The notes: generated by a model from the sequence alone, not told the origin. 64,000 bases of DNA from Christensenella sp964438705 (GCA_964438705.1 CAYTKQ010000017.1:1-64000), one strand, 5' to 3'. Counted from the first letter of the stretch, positions 1 through 8,491 are shown. Numbers and translations: made by a program.

Positions 1-23
1 TTTCTTTCTAGTATACCGAATGA

Positions 24-437
24 TTTTGTGTCCATCAAATCGGGAATAGGCGCACATCAAAATTATATAAAGATGGTGAAATATATCAAAAAAGATGGTA
101 TGGAAACGACGGAAATGCAATAAAAGATAGAGACTACACAGACCATGGTAAGCCAAAACAACATCCAAATGTACCGCATGATCATGATTGGGATGGTGAA
201 ACAAGAGGGCCAGCAAAGGCACCAGAGAATTTGGATGATGACGAGGATTATGTGGATCCGTTAAAAGAATGGATGGACAAACAGAAAGAATTTGAACCTG
301 GTCCAATTTGGCAATGGGGATGGGAAAAAGTAACCGTTCCGTCACATTCGGACATGGAAGATAGCGGCGTAGAGAGGCCTATGGCTCCACCGGTAATATT
401 GCCACCGCCGCCAATCGTTTTGATTCCAATATTGTAG
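24..437 (+). pseudogene. C-terminal tip of a polymorphic toxin, cut off upstream
   Basis: An open frame runs to the stop at 435-437 and encodes a hydrophilic segment (SKLYKDGEIYQKRWYGNDG, then DYTDHGKPKQHPNVPHDHDW) of the kind found at the C-terminal end of secreted polymorphic toxins (RHS, LXG and similar). The same frame is closed by stops at 9-11 and 21-23, while frame 1 is open from the window edge to a stop near 121. The gene is therefore either a displaced orphan tip or is frameshifted near position 50. The first internal ATG is at 231, which would give only 68 residues ending in a proline-rich tail. It lies directly before an immunity-like gene. I cannot name the toxin activity. Confidence 0.5.
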
Positions 438-476
438 TTGGTATTGAAAACATTCTAGGATAAGGAAAGGATTGAA

Positions 477-935
477 ATGATAGGAATTTATGCTGAATTT
501 AAAAAAAATGATCATTATTTACTCAAACAATTTTTTGACTTGGCAGATAATAATAGGTCAAAATGGACTTTAGATGAAGATGATATTATAGATGAATCTC
601 AACCGGGAAAAATGCTAAACCTAAAGCATAACGAAAATTTAGTGAGTGATGAGTTGCAAGAAATTTTCAAAAAACCCTTACAAGTTATTTTTGCAAGATT
701 AATGAGATGGCCTATAGAAAAAACAATCAGTCCAATTGATACATATTCGGATTATATAAAAAGCGAGTGTTCATTAGTGATTTTATGCGTGGATGGGTAT
801 GATTATGAGGTGTATTGTAAGGAAGAAAATGAAGTTCATAAGTTCTTTGAGTTTTTTAAAAATGATACGAATGTAAGGAGATTGGAGTGTTTTTTTGATG
901 AGAATGAGGCGAGAAAAAAATTTCATTTTTGGTGA
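477..935 (+). CDS. DUF2691-like putative immunity protein, copy 1
   Basis: A 152-residue acidic soluble protein with no signal peptide or membrane segment. The order of features (ISPIDTYSDYIKSECSLVIL, then YDYEVYCKEE, then an aromatic C-terminal end) resembles the small DUF2691 family as I remember it. No catalytic motif is visible. An AGGAAAGGA sequence lies just before the ATG. It follows a toxin tip and has a clear paralogue at 1168-1629, which fits an immunity protein for the upstream toxin. The function is inferred from position, and the family match is from memory. Confidence 0.6.
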   Translation: MIGIYAEFKKNDHYLLKQFFDLADNNRSKWTLDEDDIIDESQPGKMLNLKHNENLVSDELQEIFKKPLQVIFARLMRWPIEKTISPIDTYSDYIKSECSLVILCVDGYDYEVYCKEENEVHKFFEFFKNDTNVRRLECFFDENEARKKFHFW

Positions 936-1010
936 TGATGCTCAAGGGTGAACTAGAGAGGAAAATACAGAGAGCTTGTTTCTCAATGTGTTTTTATGCG
1001 CCTGTGCCAA

Positions 1011-1155
1011 ACGAAAAAAATTGAACCGAGCCCAATATGGAAATGAGGATGGGACAAAGCAAAGATTTCATCACATTTTGGCCTAGACAATGGTGGCGTA
1101 GAGTGATCGATGGCTCCGTCAGCAATACTGCTATCATCACCTCTGATTTTATTAA
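1011..1155 (+). pseudogene. Decayed second copy of the toxin tail
   Basis: Translating from 1011 gives KKIEPSPIWK-stop-GWDKAKISSHFGLDNGGVE-stop-SMAPSAILL. This lines up residue by residue with the intact tail at about 285-437 (KEFEPGPIWQWGWEKVTVPSHS, then DSGVERPMAPPVILP). Stops at 1044-1046 and 1104-1106 break the frame, the first where the intact copy has a tryptophan codon. It sits between the two immunity-like genes, so the toxin-tail plus immunity unit was duplicated and this toxin part then degraded. Confidence 0.75.
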
Positions 1156-1167
1156 GTGAGGTTATAT

Positions 1168-1629
1168 ATGGAATTTATAGGAGTTTATATAAAACTAAGG
1201 CAAAATACGAATTATCGATTCAAACAATTTTTTGAGTTAGTAAAACAAGAAGCGGCTAATTGGGTTTTGGATGAAGATGAAATAATAGATCAATCAAAAA
1301 AAGGGGAATTACTTGATGTAGAACACGAGAGACATTTGTCGACTGAAGAATTGCAAAATTTATTTAAAAGGCAACTTGTAGTCATTTTCGCGAGGTTAAC
1401 AAGGTGGCCTATTGAGAGTCAAATAAGTACAATTGATACATATTTAGATTATGCAAAAAGCAATTGTTCTCTTGCTATTTTATGCGCAGATGTATATCAT
1501 TACGAAATATACTCTAAAAATGAAGAAGAAATCTATAAAATGTATTTTCGTTTCAAGAAAGATACTAATGTAGAAATATTAGAATATATAACAGTGGAAA
1601 ATAATGGTAGGCAAATATTTCACTTCTAG
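1168..1629 (+). CDS. DUF2691-like putative immunity protein, copy 2
   Basis: A 153-residue paralogue of the gene at 477-935, sharing the blocks FKQFFELV, WVLDEDEIIDQSKKGE, VIFARLTRWPIESQIS, IDTYLDYAKSNCSLAILC and a C-terminal end of FHF. I chose the ATG at 1168 because GAGGT lies a few bases upstream and it aligns with the start of the first copy; a GTG at 1156 is also open. Its adjacent toxin tail has decayed, so this copy may be an orphan immunity gene kept against toxins of neighbouring cells. Low GC like its surroundings. Confidence 0.6.
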   Translation: MEFIGVYIKLRQNTNYRFKQFFELVKQEAANWVLDEDEIIDQSKKGELLDVEHERHLSTEELQNLFKRQLVVIFARLTRWPIESQISTIDTYLDYAKSNCSLAILCADVYHYEIYSKNEEEIYKMYFRFKKDTNVEILEYITVENNGRQIFHF

Positions 1630-1661
1630 AACTTCAGTTTGTATTTAATAGTGGAGATTTT

Positions 1662-1721
1662 ATGGGAGATGGCGGGGAATCATTATTTCAATATTCACTT
1701 CAAACAATTGATTTCTATTTA
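1662..1721 (+). other. Very short ORF, 19 residues, unrecognised
   Basis: ATG to TAA encoding MGDGGESLFQYSLQTIDFYL-like sequence in the gap after the second immunity gene. It may be a remnant of another island gene or chance. No ribosome-binding site stronger than GGAG about ten bases upstream. Confidence 0.15.
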
Positions 1722-1744
1722 TAATATTTGGAGGGACGAAACAC

Positions 1745-2470
1745 ATGAATCCTGCACATGTAAAAAAAATACTTTCTATAATTTTTTGTTTTAGTTTTGT
1801 ATTAGGCGTGGCGGGTTGCAATCCACAAAATGGTACGGAGATATTAGAGTATGAAGAATTTTGTGCGGCGAAAGAAGTAATGGATACTTATACACGACAG
1901 GCATACGAAGTTACTAAAGCAGACATGTCAAGTAACCAACCAATTATTGATGCGTACAATTTTAGTAAATTCCAGAAGCCTTTCGATAACTATTCTGAAG
2001 AAGAGCTAAACAAGGCATATCAAATTTATCAGAAAACGGCGAGTGCGGCAGAATCCAATGGGTTTGCATCATCAGAGTATTTAAGTACTGCCAAACAATT
2101 AACGACAAGCTCATTATCAGATGAGTATGAAGGGATGTATGGGTTGAATGATGCTGAGGTAGAATATAGAGCAAATATAAAAAGGAATTCTGAACATATA
2201 GGGATGTCGGAAGAAGATTTTATTGAAAAAATTCTAGTGCCTTACGTCCTTGTACAGAATTTTGCCACACAGTTTCTGCAAAAATATTATTTTGAAAATA
2301 TTTATGATGGATTATATAAGCAAATGTTGAAGGAATACCAATCGCTTTGGAAGGGCAATGATCCATATACTTCTGAAGCAATTGCTTACTCTAGTACAGA
2401 TGAGTATCAGAATGCTTATGTTGATTTTTTAAAAGATTACGAAAAATTTGTTGAATCATCAGGTAACTAA
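1745..2470 (+). CDS. Putative lipoprotein of unknown function
   Basis: A 241-residue protein beginning with a lipoprotein signal peptide: a charged start (MNPAHVKK), a hydrophobic stretch, and a lipobox GVAGC with the modified cysteine near residue 25. The mature part is charged, probably mostly helical, and has no motif I recognise. The segment EEDFIEKILVPYVLVQNF followed by a tyrosine-rich stretch is faintly like helical parts of SurA/trigger-factor type chaperones, but not enough to call. GGAGG lies 8-12 bases before the ATG. It is AT-rich like the toxin/immunity genes and probably belongs to the same acquired segment. Expected to be anchored on the outer face of the membrane. Confidence 0.6.
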   Translation: MNPAHVKKILSIIFCFSFVLGVAGCNPQNGTEILEYEEFCAAKEVMDTYTRQAYEVTKADMSSNQPIIDAYNFSKFQKPFDNYSEEELNKAYQIYQKTASAAESNGFASSEYLSTAKQLTTSSLSDEYEGMYGLNDAEVEYRANIKRNSEHIGMSEEDFIEKILVPYVLVQNFATQFLQKYYFENIYDGLYKQMLKEYQSLWKGNDPYTSEAIAYSSTDEYQNAYVDFLKDYEKFVESSGN

Positions 2471-2524
2471 CGGCTGTTACCAAAGTTAGCGGTGAAACGA
2501 CAGGAGGATTTGTGCTTTTTGGAT

Positions 2525-2620
2525 ATGAATTTAAATTATTCCATAAAAAGAAATGCCCCACAAGAATTAATGGTACTTGCAGATGAAGAAAAGCGTAGAA
2601 AAAGAGAGGGGAAGAATTGA
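2525..2620 (+). pseudogene. 31-residue gene scrap at the island edge
   Basis: ATG to TGA encoding a basic peptide (MNLNYSIKRNAPQELMVLAD, then a lysine/arginine-rich end). It looks like the tail of a larger mobile-element or regulatory protein, but no family is recognisable. A GGAGG lies upstream at 2502-2506, 18 bases before the ATG and so too far to support this start. GC content rises sharply just after it, so this marks the likely border of the acquired segment. Confidence 0.2.
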
Positions 2621-2685
2621 ACAAAAAATTGCTCGTTTTTGGTGCTGAACATGTACAGTTTTTTTGTGTTTTTAAGATTTCGCTT

Positions 2686-3345
2686 TTAGGTGCTCTTTGC
2701 TGTGAGTGCATCGAGCATACGAGCGATCACGGTTTCCAAATTGCGTTTTGCAAGCTTAAGCAAACCTTTCTTGCCGCTTTCTCTGGCAAAAAAAAGGTTT
2801 AGGCACATGCCCCTGAGCACTCCATAAAAAATACCGTATATTTCCTCTGCATCGCCTTCGATGTTGAGGGTTCGATCTTGCAGGCCTTTGGCGACCGCCT
2901 CTTTGAAATAATTCATCAGAACTTTCTGGTGCATGTGGAGTGCTTCCTGCTGCTCCTGCGTTAAGGTATTGATGCGCATATAGATTTCCATTTCACAAAT
3001 GAAAATGAGATGACGCACATCGCGCCTGGCAACCTCTAAATAAAGGTCAAGCAGGCGCTTGATCTGTTCAAGCCCGGTCAAATCATCACGCACATCGGAA
3101 AGAAGTGACAAATGACCGCCGTCATCCAGATATTCCTTAAAAATTTCTTCGGAAACAGATAATATGATATCCGTCTTTGTGGGGAAATAATGGTACACCG
3201 TCACCTTGCTGATGTCACCTGCGTCCGCAATCTCTTCGACGGTCGTCCGTACGATGCCCTGCTGGCAAAACAAAGCGAGAGCCGTTTGCGTGATGTGGCG
3301 ACGATTATACTCTATAATTCTCTTGCTGCTATTTTTTATACCCAT
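2686..3345 (-). CDS. TetR/AcrR family transcriptional regulator
   Basis: A 219-residue protein with a TetR-type helix-turn-helix in the first 60 residues (ITQTALALFCQQGIVRTTVE, then the recognition helix ISKVTVYHYFPTK) and a helical ligand/dimer domain behind it. I chose the ATG at 3345 because GGAG lies six bases upstream; the frame is open further to 3393. It stands alone between the AT-rich island and the signalling genes. The promoter at 3384-3412 overlaps a short dyad ACACAAGTGT (3379-3388), consistent with autorepression. The ligand and targets are unknown. Confidence 0.85.
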   Translation of the reverse strand: MGIKNSSKRIIEYNRRHITQTALALFCQQGIVRTTVEEIADAGDISKVTVYHYFPTKTDIILSVSEEIFKEYLDDGGHLSLLSDVRDDLTGLEQIKRLLDLYLEVARRDVRHLIFICEMEIYMRINTLTQEQQEALHMHQKVLMNYFKEAVAKGLQDRTLNIEGDAEEIYGIFYGVLRGMCLNLFFARESGKKGLLKLAKRNLETVIARMLDALTAKST

Positions 3346-3378
3346 TGTTATCTCCATATGGAAAATGCCATTAATTTG

Positions 3379-3412
3379 ACACAAGTGTAACATATTTTAG
3401 GCGTGGCGTAAA
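3379..3412 (-). promoter_or_regulatory. Promoter and dyad upstream of the tetR-type gene
   Basis: Read on the minus strand: -35 TTTACG (3407-3412), 17-base spacer, -10 TACACT (3384-3389). The dyad ACAC-AA-GTGT (3379-3388) covers the -10 box and would suit a TetR dimer acting on its own promoter. Confidence 0.5.
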
Positions 3413-3479
3413 GAGATGAAGTTTTGCGCCAAACAGGGGTCGTAATGCAAAAGTGGCGTGGTAGTGGGGAAATAGAACA

Positions 3480-3508
3480 TTGAAAAATATACGTTGAGAT
3501 GATAAACT
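3480..3508 (+). promoter_or_regulatory. Sigma-A type promoter for the CheY-like gene
   Basis: -35 TTGAAA (3480-3485), 17-base spacer, -10 TAAACT (3503-3508), about 30 bases before the TTG start at 3540. Confidence 0.5.
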
Positions 3509-3539
3509 AGATTACACTGGAACAAAGGAGCGAAGAGCG

Positions 3540-3902
3540 TTGAGAGACAAAAGGATATTGGTGATCGACGATAGCATTTTCGTTCAATCGGCCTTAAAGG
3601 GAATACTTTTTGGTTCTTATGAGGTCTTCTTCGAGTGCTCGGGGGAAGCCGCGCTTGAATTCCTGTACGACCGTAATGTAGACTTGATTATTTTGGATAT
3701 CAATATGGCGGGGATCGATGGGTTTGAGACGCTGCGCCGGCTGCGGGCGGCAGGGATCGACGCCCCCGTCGTTTTTTTAACTTCCGAGCCTAAGGACAAC
3801 GGCGCGCGCAAAGCGGCTTCGCTCGGCGCTGTGGGATATATCCTAAAGCCTTTCGACAAAGCGGAGCTTTTACAGACTGTTGATTCATTGCTGGCACCCT
3901 GA
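3540..3902 (+). CDS. Single-domain response regulator receiver (CheY-like)
   Basis: A 120-residue stand-alone receiver domain. The acidic pair D10-D11, phospho-acceptor D53 (LIILDINMAG), the switch threonine in VVFLTSE and the lysine in YILKPFD are all present, so it should be phosphorylated. It has no output domain and probably works by protein contact or as a phosphate sink. The start is a TTG preceded by AAAGGAG nine bases upstream. It converges on the operon at 3920-8491, whose hybrid kinase is an obvious candidate partner, although that is inference. Confidence 0.85.
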   Translation: MRDKRILVIDDSIFVQSALKGILFGSYEVFFECSGEAALEFLYDRNVDLIILDINMAGIDGFETLRRLRAAGIDAPVVFLTSEPKDNGARKAASLGAVGYILKPFDKAELLQTVDSLLAP

Positions 3903-3919
3903 GTAAAACACACATTACC

Positions 3920-5098
3920 CTACCGCGTACGTAGGTTTTGGCTGCGCAGGATCGCTTCATCTTCCTCTACGTCCACCACCGCTAAAAAAGCTTCCAATAC
4001 ATCCGGATCAAACTGCTTTGCCCAACGGTCGCGGATCGTTGCGAGTGCGCTTTTCACAGAATATTGAATGCGGTATTGCCGCCGCGAGATCAATGCATCG
4101 TACACATCTGCAATCGATAATATCCTGGAACACAGGGGGATGGAATCTCTCTCGAGCGCACTTGGGTATCCCGAACCGTCATAACGCTCGTGATGCGTTG
4201 CGGCAAGGTCTACAGCCATCTTCAGCATGCTGCTTTGCGGGAACTTTTCACGCGCCCTCCACAGAATGGACGCGCCGGCGGAGGTATGCCGTTCCATTTC
4301 TCCGCGGTCGATGGAGCTATATTTTAGATTTCCATTTACGAGACGGCGCTCAAGACTGGCCATGCCGCAGTCGTAGAGTGCGGAGGCATAGATGATATCC
4401 GCAAGGAATATGGAGTCGATTTCGTCGGCAAACCTGCTTTTTCTGGATAAATATTTTGCCATTTTTCCGCACAGGCTCTGTACGCGCTTGGTGGAACGGC
4501 CCAGTTGTGAAACGCTGATCTCTACGATGCCGGTCACAATTTCGATGACGGCGATCTGCGCGCTGAAATTATTTTTATGCAGCGCAATCAGCTGTTCCTG
4601 GGTCGCAATCGTTTTTTGATATTCCTGCTCCAACTGTTTTTTCAGATGCTCGTTATAGTTTTCGGTATATTTTTGCATTTTTGCGATGCGAAGATGAGTT
4701 TCGACGCGCGAGCGTACCTCTTCAAAAACGTAGGGTTTTGTGATGAAATCGACCCCGCCGGAACGAAACGCCTTTACCTTGCTGGCGACATCGTCAAGGG
4801 CGGTGACAAAAATAATCGGGGTATGGTTCAAAGTGGGGATTTTCTTCATGCGCTGCGCGACCTCGAAACCGTCCATGCCCGGCATATTGATATCCAGAAG
4901 AACGATATCCGGGGGGCTCAATTCAAGGCTTTGAAGCGCCTCTGCGCCGGAATGAAAAACATAAGGATAGTATCCGGAATCCTTCAGCATATTGTTGAGC
5001 AATTTGATGTTGTCCACCACGTCGTCGATGATCGCGACAGATGAATTTTTCAAATCGTTCCAATCATAGTTTTTGTCAAAAGAATCTTCATGTTTCAT
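3920..5098 (-). CDS. Response regulator with a degenerate HD-GYP output domain
   Basis: A 392-residue protein: receiver domain (about 18-140, phospho-acceptor D69 in VLLDINMPG), a coiled linker (about 145-175), then an HD-GYP domain. The GYP part is intact (HHERYDGSGYP, then ILSIADVYDALISRRQYR). The signature that should read LHDIGK reads LYDCGM, so the metal-binding histidine of the HD pair is a tyrosine. Known HD-GYP phosphodiesterases need that histidine, so this protein is probably weak or inactive as an enzyme and may bind cyclic-di-GMP or its partner proteins. The ATG at 5098 is chosen because GGGAG lies upstream. It is the last gene of a three-gene minus-strand operon, 31 bases after the kinase. 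Confidence 0.85.
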   Translation of the reverse strand: MKHEDSFDKNYDWNDLKNSSVAIIDDVVDNIKLLNNMLKDSGYYPYVFHSGAEALQSLELSPPDIVLLDINMPGMDGFEVAQRMKKIPTLNHTPIIFVTALDDVASKVKAFRSGGVDFITKPYVFEEVRSRVETHLRIAKMQKYTENYNEHLKKQLEQEYQKTIATQEQLIALHKNNFSAQIAVIEIVTGIVEISVSQLGRSTKRVQSLCGKMAKYLSRKSRFADEIDSIFLADIIYASALYDCGMASLERRLVNGNLKYSSIDRGEMERHTSAGASILWRAREKFPQSSMLKMAVDLAATHHERYDGSGYPSALERDSIPLCSRILSIADVYDALISRRQYRIQYSVKSALATIRDRWAKQFDPDVLEAFLAVVDVEEDEAILRSQNLRTR

Positions 5099-5129
5099 GA
5101 TCAATACTCCCACTCTTTATGACTTTGTT

Positions 5130-7394
5130 TCAGTCCATATTTGTCTGCAATAGATTACACAGGGACTTTCCATCGAAATTCTCCGCCAGCTCAAGCATAA
5201 GCTGTTTTGCATCGGAAAATTCATCCCCCAGTTCGCTTACGGCCTTACAAACCTTATCGAAATCGCCGTTGAAAACCGCTTTTTTGATGGTTCCCGCAAA
5301 CTCTTTCGGAAGCTTTTCCATATCGATCACGACAGGCGCGCCATCGGAGACGACCTCGACCGTTTCATATACATATTCGATATCGCAGAATTTTTGGATC
5401 ACATCAAATATCTGTTGCTTGATGAATGGCTTGATGATGTAATCCGCAAAACCATAATCTTTGACCTTTTTTACGGTTTCGTCTAGTACGTTCGCGGTTA
5501 CCGCAATGATATAGATTTTTTCGCCCCAAACTGATTTTTTGATGTGGCGCGTAGCCTCGAACCCGTCAACGATAGGCATCGACAGGTCCATAAATATAAG
5601 ATCGGGCCGATAACTCTGCGCCTTTTGAATCGCCTCGCGTCCATCCTGGGCATAAATCGTATCGATGCCCACTTTCCCAAGAAACAGACCGACGACACTT
5701 CTGTTTTCTACATTGTCGTCCACGACCAGCACGCGGAATTTTCCATTGATGCCGATGATCTGCCGGTTGTCGCGGACCTCCTCGGCAGGGAGGTCGGTAT
5801 GCTCGACGATGTCCACGGAAAGCTCGATGCGAAAAGTGGTGCCTTTGCCCAGATCGCTGCGAACGATGCTTAGATCGCCCCCGAGATGCCGCGCAAACGA
5901 ACGGCTGATGGGCATGCCAAGGCCTGTTCCGCCCGCAGATTTTTTACCGGATGTCGTTTGTTTGAAGCTGTCGAATACCTTTTCAAAATCCTTTGGATCG
6001 ATTCCATAGCCCGTATCTGAAACGTCGATGCGTATTTTTGCGGCGTTCTTTTTGACAGAAATATAGACGACGGATGCGTTGATGGAGATGCGTCCGGACT
6101 CTGTGAATTTTACGGCATTGCTGCATACGTTCAGCAGAATTTGCCGAATCTTCCCTTGATCGCTTTTGACATAATAGGGTAGATCGTCCTGCAGACGCAC
6201 GGAGAGCTCCAGCCCCTTTTCTTCTATTTTGGGACGAAACATGCTGACACAATCTTCGATCAGAGAACGTAAATTGAAGCTGTCAAAGTGAAATTCGATC
6301 TTTCCTTCCTCAATTTTTGAAATCTCAAGCACGTCGTTGATGATCGTGAGCAGGTGATTTCCGCTTTTGCGAATGGTATCCACAAAGCTGCGTTCGCTTT
6401 TTGAAAGGGTGATGCTTTCCTGAAGCAGCTGCGCATACCCGAGGATAGCGTTGATCGGCGTCCTGATTTCATGGCTCATGCTGGACAAAAAGCGGCTTTT
6501 GGCCACATTGGCGCTGTCAGCGTTCCGCTTCAAGTCGTAAAGCTCGGTTTGCTCAGAGATGATCTGTATGACCATATTTTTTCCGGTAACCTTATCGGTA
6601 CGCGGGATGGTCGTGACGTCGATCCAGTGCCCCTGTCCGTCGATTTTGACGTTCATCTCTTCCCGAAGTGTTTTTTTATGCTCCAGAACATGCAAAATAC
6701 TTTCGGGAATCCGCGTGAATCTGACCACATCGATGTCTGAGATGCAGATGCCGTCCGCAAGGCTTTTGCGGCGCAGCCCGCAAGCGATGCGCATGGTTCG
6801 GTTCAAATAACGGATGCGAAGGGATTCGTCGACGATCGAGATGCCGATCGGGATCTCATCAAGGATCCGATCGAAGCGAGAGAGGACAGAGTTGAGTGTC
6901 AGCGGGATTTGCGCATATTTGGAAAGATAGTGATCGGTGTTGATGCGGGCCAGCAGGTTTCCGGATGATATTTTGCTGTAGAGATGACGCGTAGCTCCGT
7001 AAGCCAGTTGACAGTTTTCATAATACTCGACCAGTTTCACAAAGGCATCTTCAAGAACGTCGCTGCGACGCGATAATTTCCAGTGAGAAGCGTATTTCAG
7101 ATCGTCAGGCAGTTCTTCTTCATTGTGTATCAGTTCGAGCAGTCGCTCGATGCGCCGCATTTCTAATTTATATTTCAGAAGCTGTGATCTGAGGCGGCAG
7201 AATAAAAGAATGAGGGCAATCAGGCCCGCTACCAGAATCAAAAGGCTGATTAGGCTCTCGCCATTTGGGCCTGTGGGTTCAGAATATAAAAGCAGCCACG
7301 CCACAACCAAAAAGGCGGCGGGAAGAATCAGGCAAACGGTTGGAATGGTCCATGTAAGAGAAAACATCTCAGGCCTGCGTTTGGTCATTTTCAT
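5130..7394 (-). CDS. Hybrid sensor histidine kinase
   Basis: A 754-residue membrane kinase. Two membrane segments near residues 14-36 and 47-66 flank a very short outside loop, so sensing is probably within the membrane or cytoplasm. A linker and PAS-like domain (about 175-290) follow, then HisKA with phospho-acceptor H308 (SHEIRTPINAI), an ATPase domain with GTGLGMPIS, and a receiver domain with D603 (LIFMDLSMPIVDG). About 80 further residues may be a remnant of a phosphotransfer domain, but I see no clear histidine motif. It overlaps the upstream HD-GYP gene by four bases (ATGA), so the two are translationally coupled. The obvious outputs are the two receiver-HD-GYP proteins in the operon. 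Confidence 0.9.
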   Translation of the reverse strand: MKMTKRRPEMFSLTWTIPTVCLILPAAFLVVAWLLLYSEPTGPNGESLISLLILVAGLIALILLFCRLRSQLLKYKLEMRRIERLLELIHNEEELPDDLKYASHWKLSRRSDVLEDAFVKLVEYYENCQLAYGATRHLYSKISSGNLLARINTDHYLSKYAQIPLTLNSVLSRFDRILDEIPIGISIVDESLRIRYLNRTMRIACGLRRKSLADGICISDIDVVRFTRIPESILHVLEHKKTLREEMNVKIDGQGHWIDVTTIPRTDKVTGKNMVIQIISEQTELYDLKRNADSANVAKSRFLSSMSHEIRTPINAILGYAQLLQESITLSKSERSFVDTIRKSGNHLLTIINDVLEISKIEEGKIEFHFDSFNLRSLIEDCVSMFRPKIEEKGLELSVRLQDDLPYYVKSDQGKIRQILLNVCSNAVKFTESGRISINASVVYISVKKNAAKIRIDVSDTGYGIDPKDFEKVFDSFKQTTSGKKSAGGTGLGMPISRSFARHLGGDLSIVRSDLGKGTTFRIELSVDIVEHTDLPAEEVRDNRQIIGINGKFRVLVVDDNVENRSVVGLFLGKVGIDTIYAQDGREAIQKAQSYRPDLIFMDLSMPIVDGFEATRHIKKSVWGEKIYIIAVTANVLDETVKKVKDYGFADYIIKPFIKQQIFDVIQKFCDIEYVYETVEVVSDGAPVVIDMEKLPKEFAGTIKKAVFNGDFDKVCKAVSELGDEFSDAKQLMLELAENFDGKSLCNLLQTNMD

Positions 7395-8491
7395 AGCTGT
7401 GCACCCACATATTCTTCAAAGGCATCGACCACATGCGGAGAGAAGTGAAGCCCCTTTTCGCTCAATATGGTTTTATAGATCACATCCTGCGGGAGCGGGT
7501 CTTTATAAGGACGCTTTGAACCCAACGCATCGTATACGTCCGCGATGGCCATGATCTGCGCGCTCAGCGGAATCTGTTCTCCATGAAGACGCGAAGGGTA
7601 GCCGTTGCCATCCCAGCGCTCGTGATGATACATCGTTACCTCGTAGGCCATGTCGATCAATGGGTTTTCCCTGACCTTTTCACGGATTTTTTCGATGATG
7701 CCGCCGCCGATCACCGTATGCTTCTTCATTTGCTCGAATTCAGGCTCGGTGAGCCTGCCGTTTTTCAGGAGGATCGTATCGTCGATGCCGACCTTGCCGA
7801 TGTCGTGCAGAGTGGCAGCGGAATGCAGCGCAGTGATAAAGTCATCGGTGATGACCTGCTGATATTCTTCATAGCGGGACATGATCTTGGCGATTTCAGT
7901 GCAATATTTCGATACGCGTTCCACATGGTCTCCGGTATCGGTATCCCTGCATTCCGAAAGCTTTGCAAGGCCGGTGATGATGGCCTCCTGCGTAGAGCTG
8001 AGCTGACGCTCGGTATCCAGTAGCTTTTGAACCTGTTCGCTGACCCGTATGTGAAGCAGTTCGTTCATTTTTTCAATCTCGGCCTGATAAAAATGCATTT
8101 TCAAATGATTGTTTACCCGAAGACGCACCTCTTCAAAATCAAAGGGCTTGGTGATATAGTCCACTGCGCCGGCCTTAAAAGCGCTTACCTTATCGCTGAT
8201 TTCATTGAGCGCGCTGATGAATATGACGGGGATATTCTGTGTGCGCGAATCGGCTTTGATTTGCTTGCACACGTCAAAGCCGTCCATATCGGGCATGCTG
8301 ACATCCAACAAAATGATATGAGGAAGCTTTTCGCGCATAGAAGAAACCGCAGCTCGACCTGATGTAAAGGTGGAAACCTTGTAATCAAGACGATTGAGCA
8401 TCTCCTTTAATAATTTTAAATTTGCAGGGGTATCGTCCACAATCATGACGGATGGGTTGTCGTACCCGATATTCGCACTTTCCACGTTCAT
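7391..8491 (-). CDS. Response regulator with HD-GYP phosphodiesterase domain
   Basis: A 366-residue protein with a receiver domain (about 13-130, phospho-acceptor D63 in IILLDVSMPDMDG) and a complete HD-GYP domain: LHDIGKVGIDD, HTVIGG, YHHERWDGNGYP and IADVYDALGSKRPY. The family hydrolyses cyclic-di-GMP to pGpG and GMP, with activity set by phosphorylation of the receiver. AGGAGG lies seven bases before the ATG. It is the first gene of the operon with the hybrid kinase and the degenerate HD-GYP protein. No diguanylate cyclase (GGDEF) gene lies in this window. Confidence 0.92.
   Translation of the reverse strand: MNVESANIGYDNPSVMIVDDTPANLKLLKEMLNRLDYKVSTFTSGRAAVSSMREKLPHIILLDVSMPDMDGFDVCKQIKADSRTQNIPVIFISALNEISDKVSAFKAGAVDYITKPFDFEEVRLRVNNHLKMHFYQAEIEKMNELLHIRVSEQVQKLLDTERQLSSTQEAIITGLAKLSECRDTDTGDHVERVSKYCTEIAKIMSRYEEYQQVITDDFITALHSAATLHDIGKVGIDDTILLKNGRLTEPEFEQMKKHTVIGGGIIEKIREKVRENPLIDMAYEVTMYHHERWDGNGYPSRLHGEQIPLSAQIMAIADVYDALGSKRPYKDPLPQDVIYKTILSEKGLHFSPHVVDAFEEYVGAQL

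Noticed and set aside
3903..3925. Terminator between the CheY-like gene and the convergent HD-GYP gene
   Set aside because: A partial dyad overlaps the end of the minus-strand coding sequence but has no T-run on either side.
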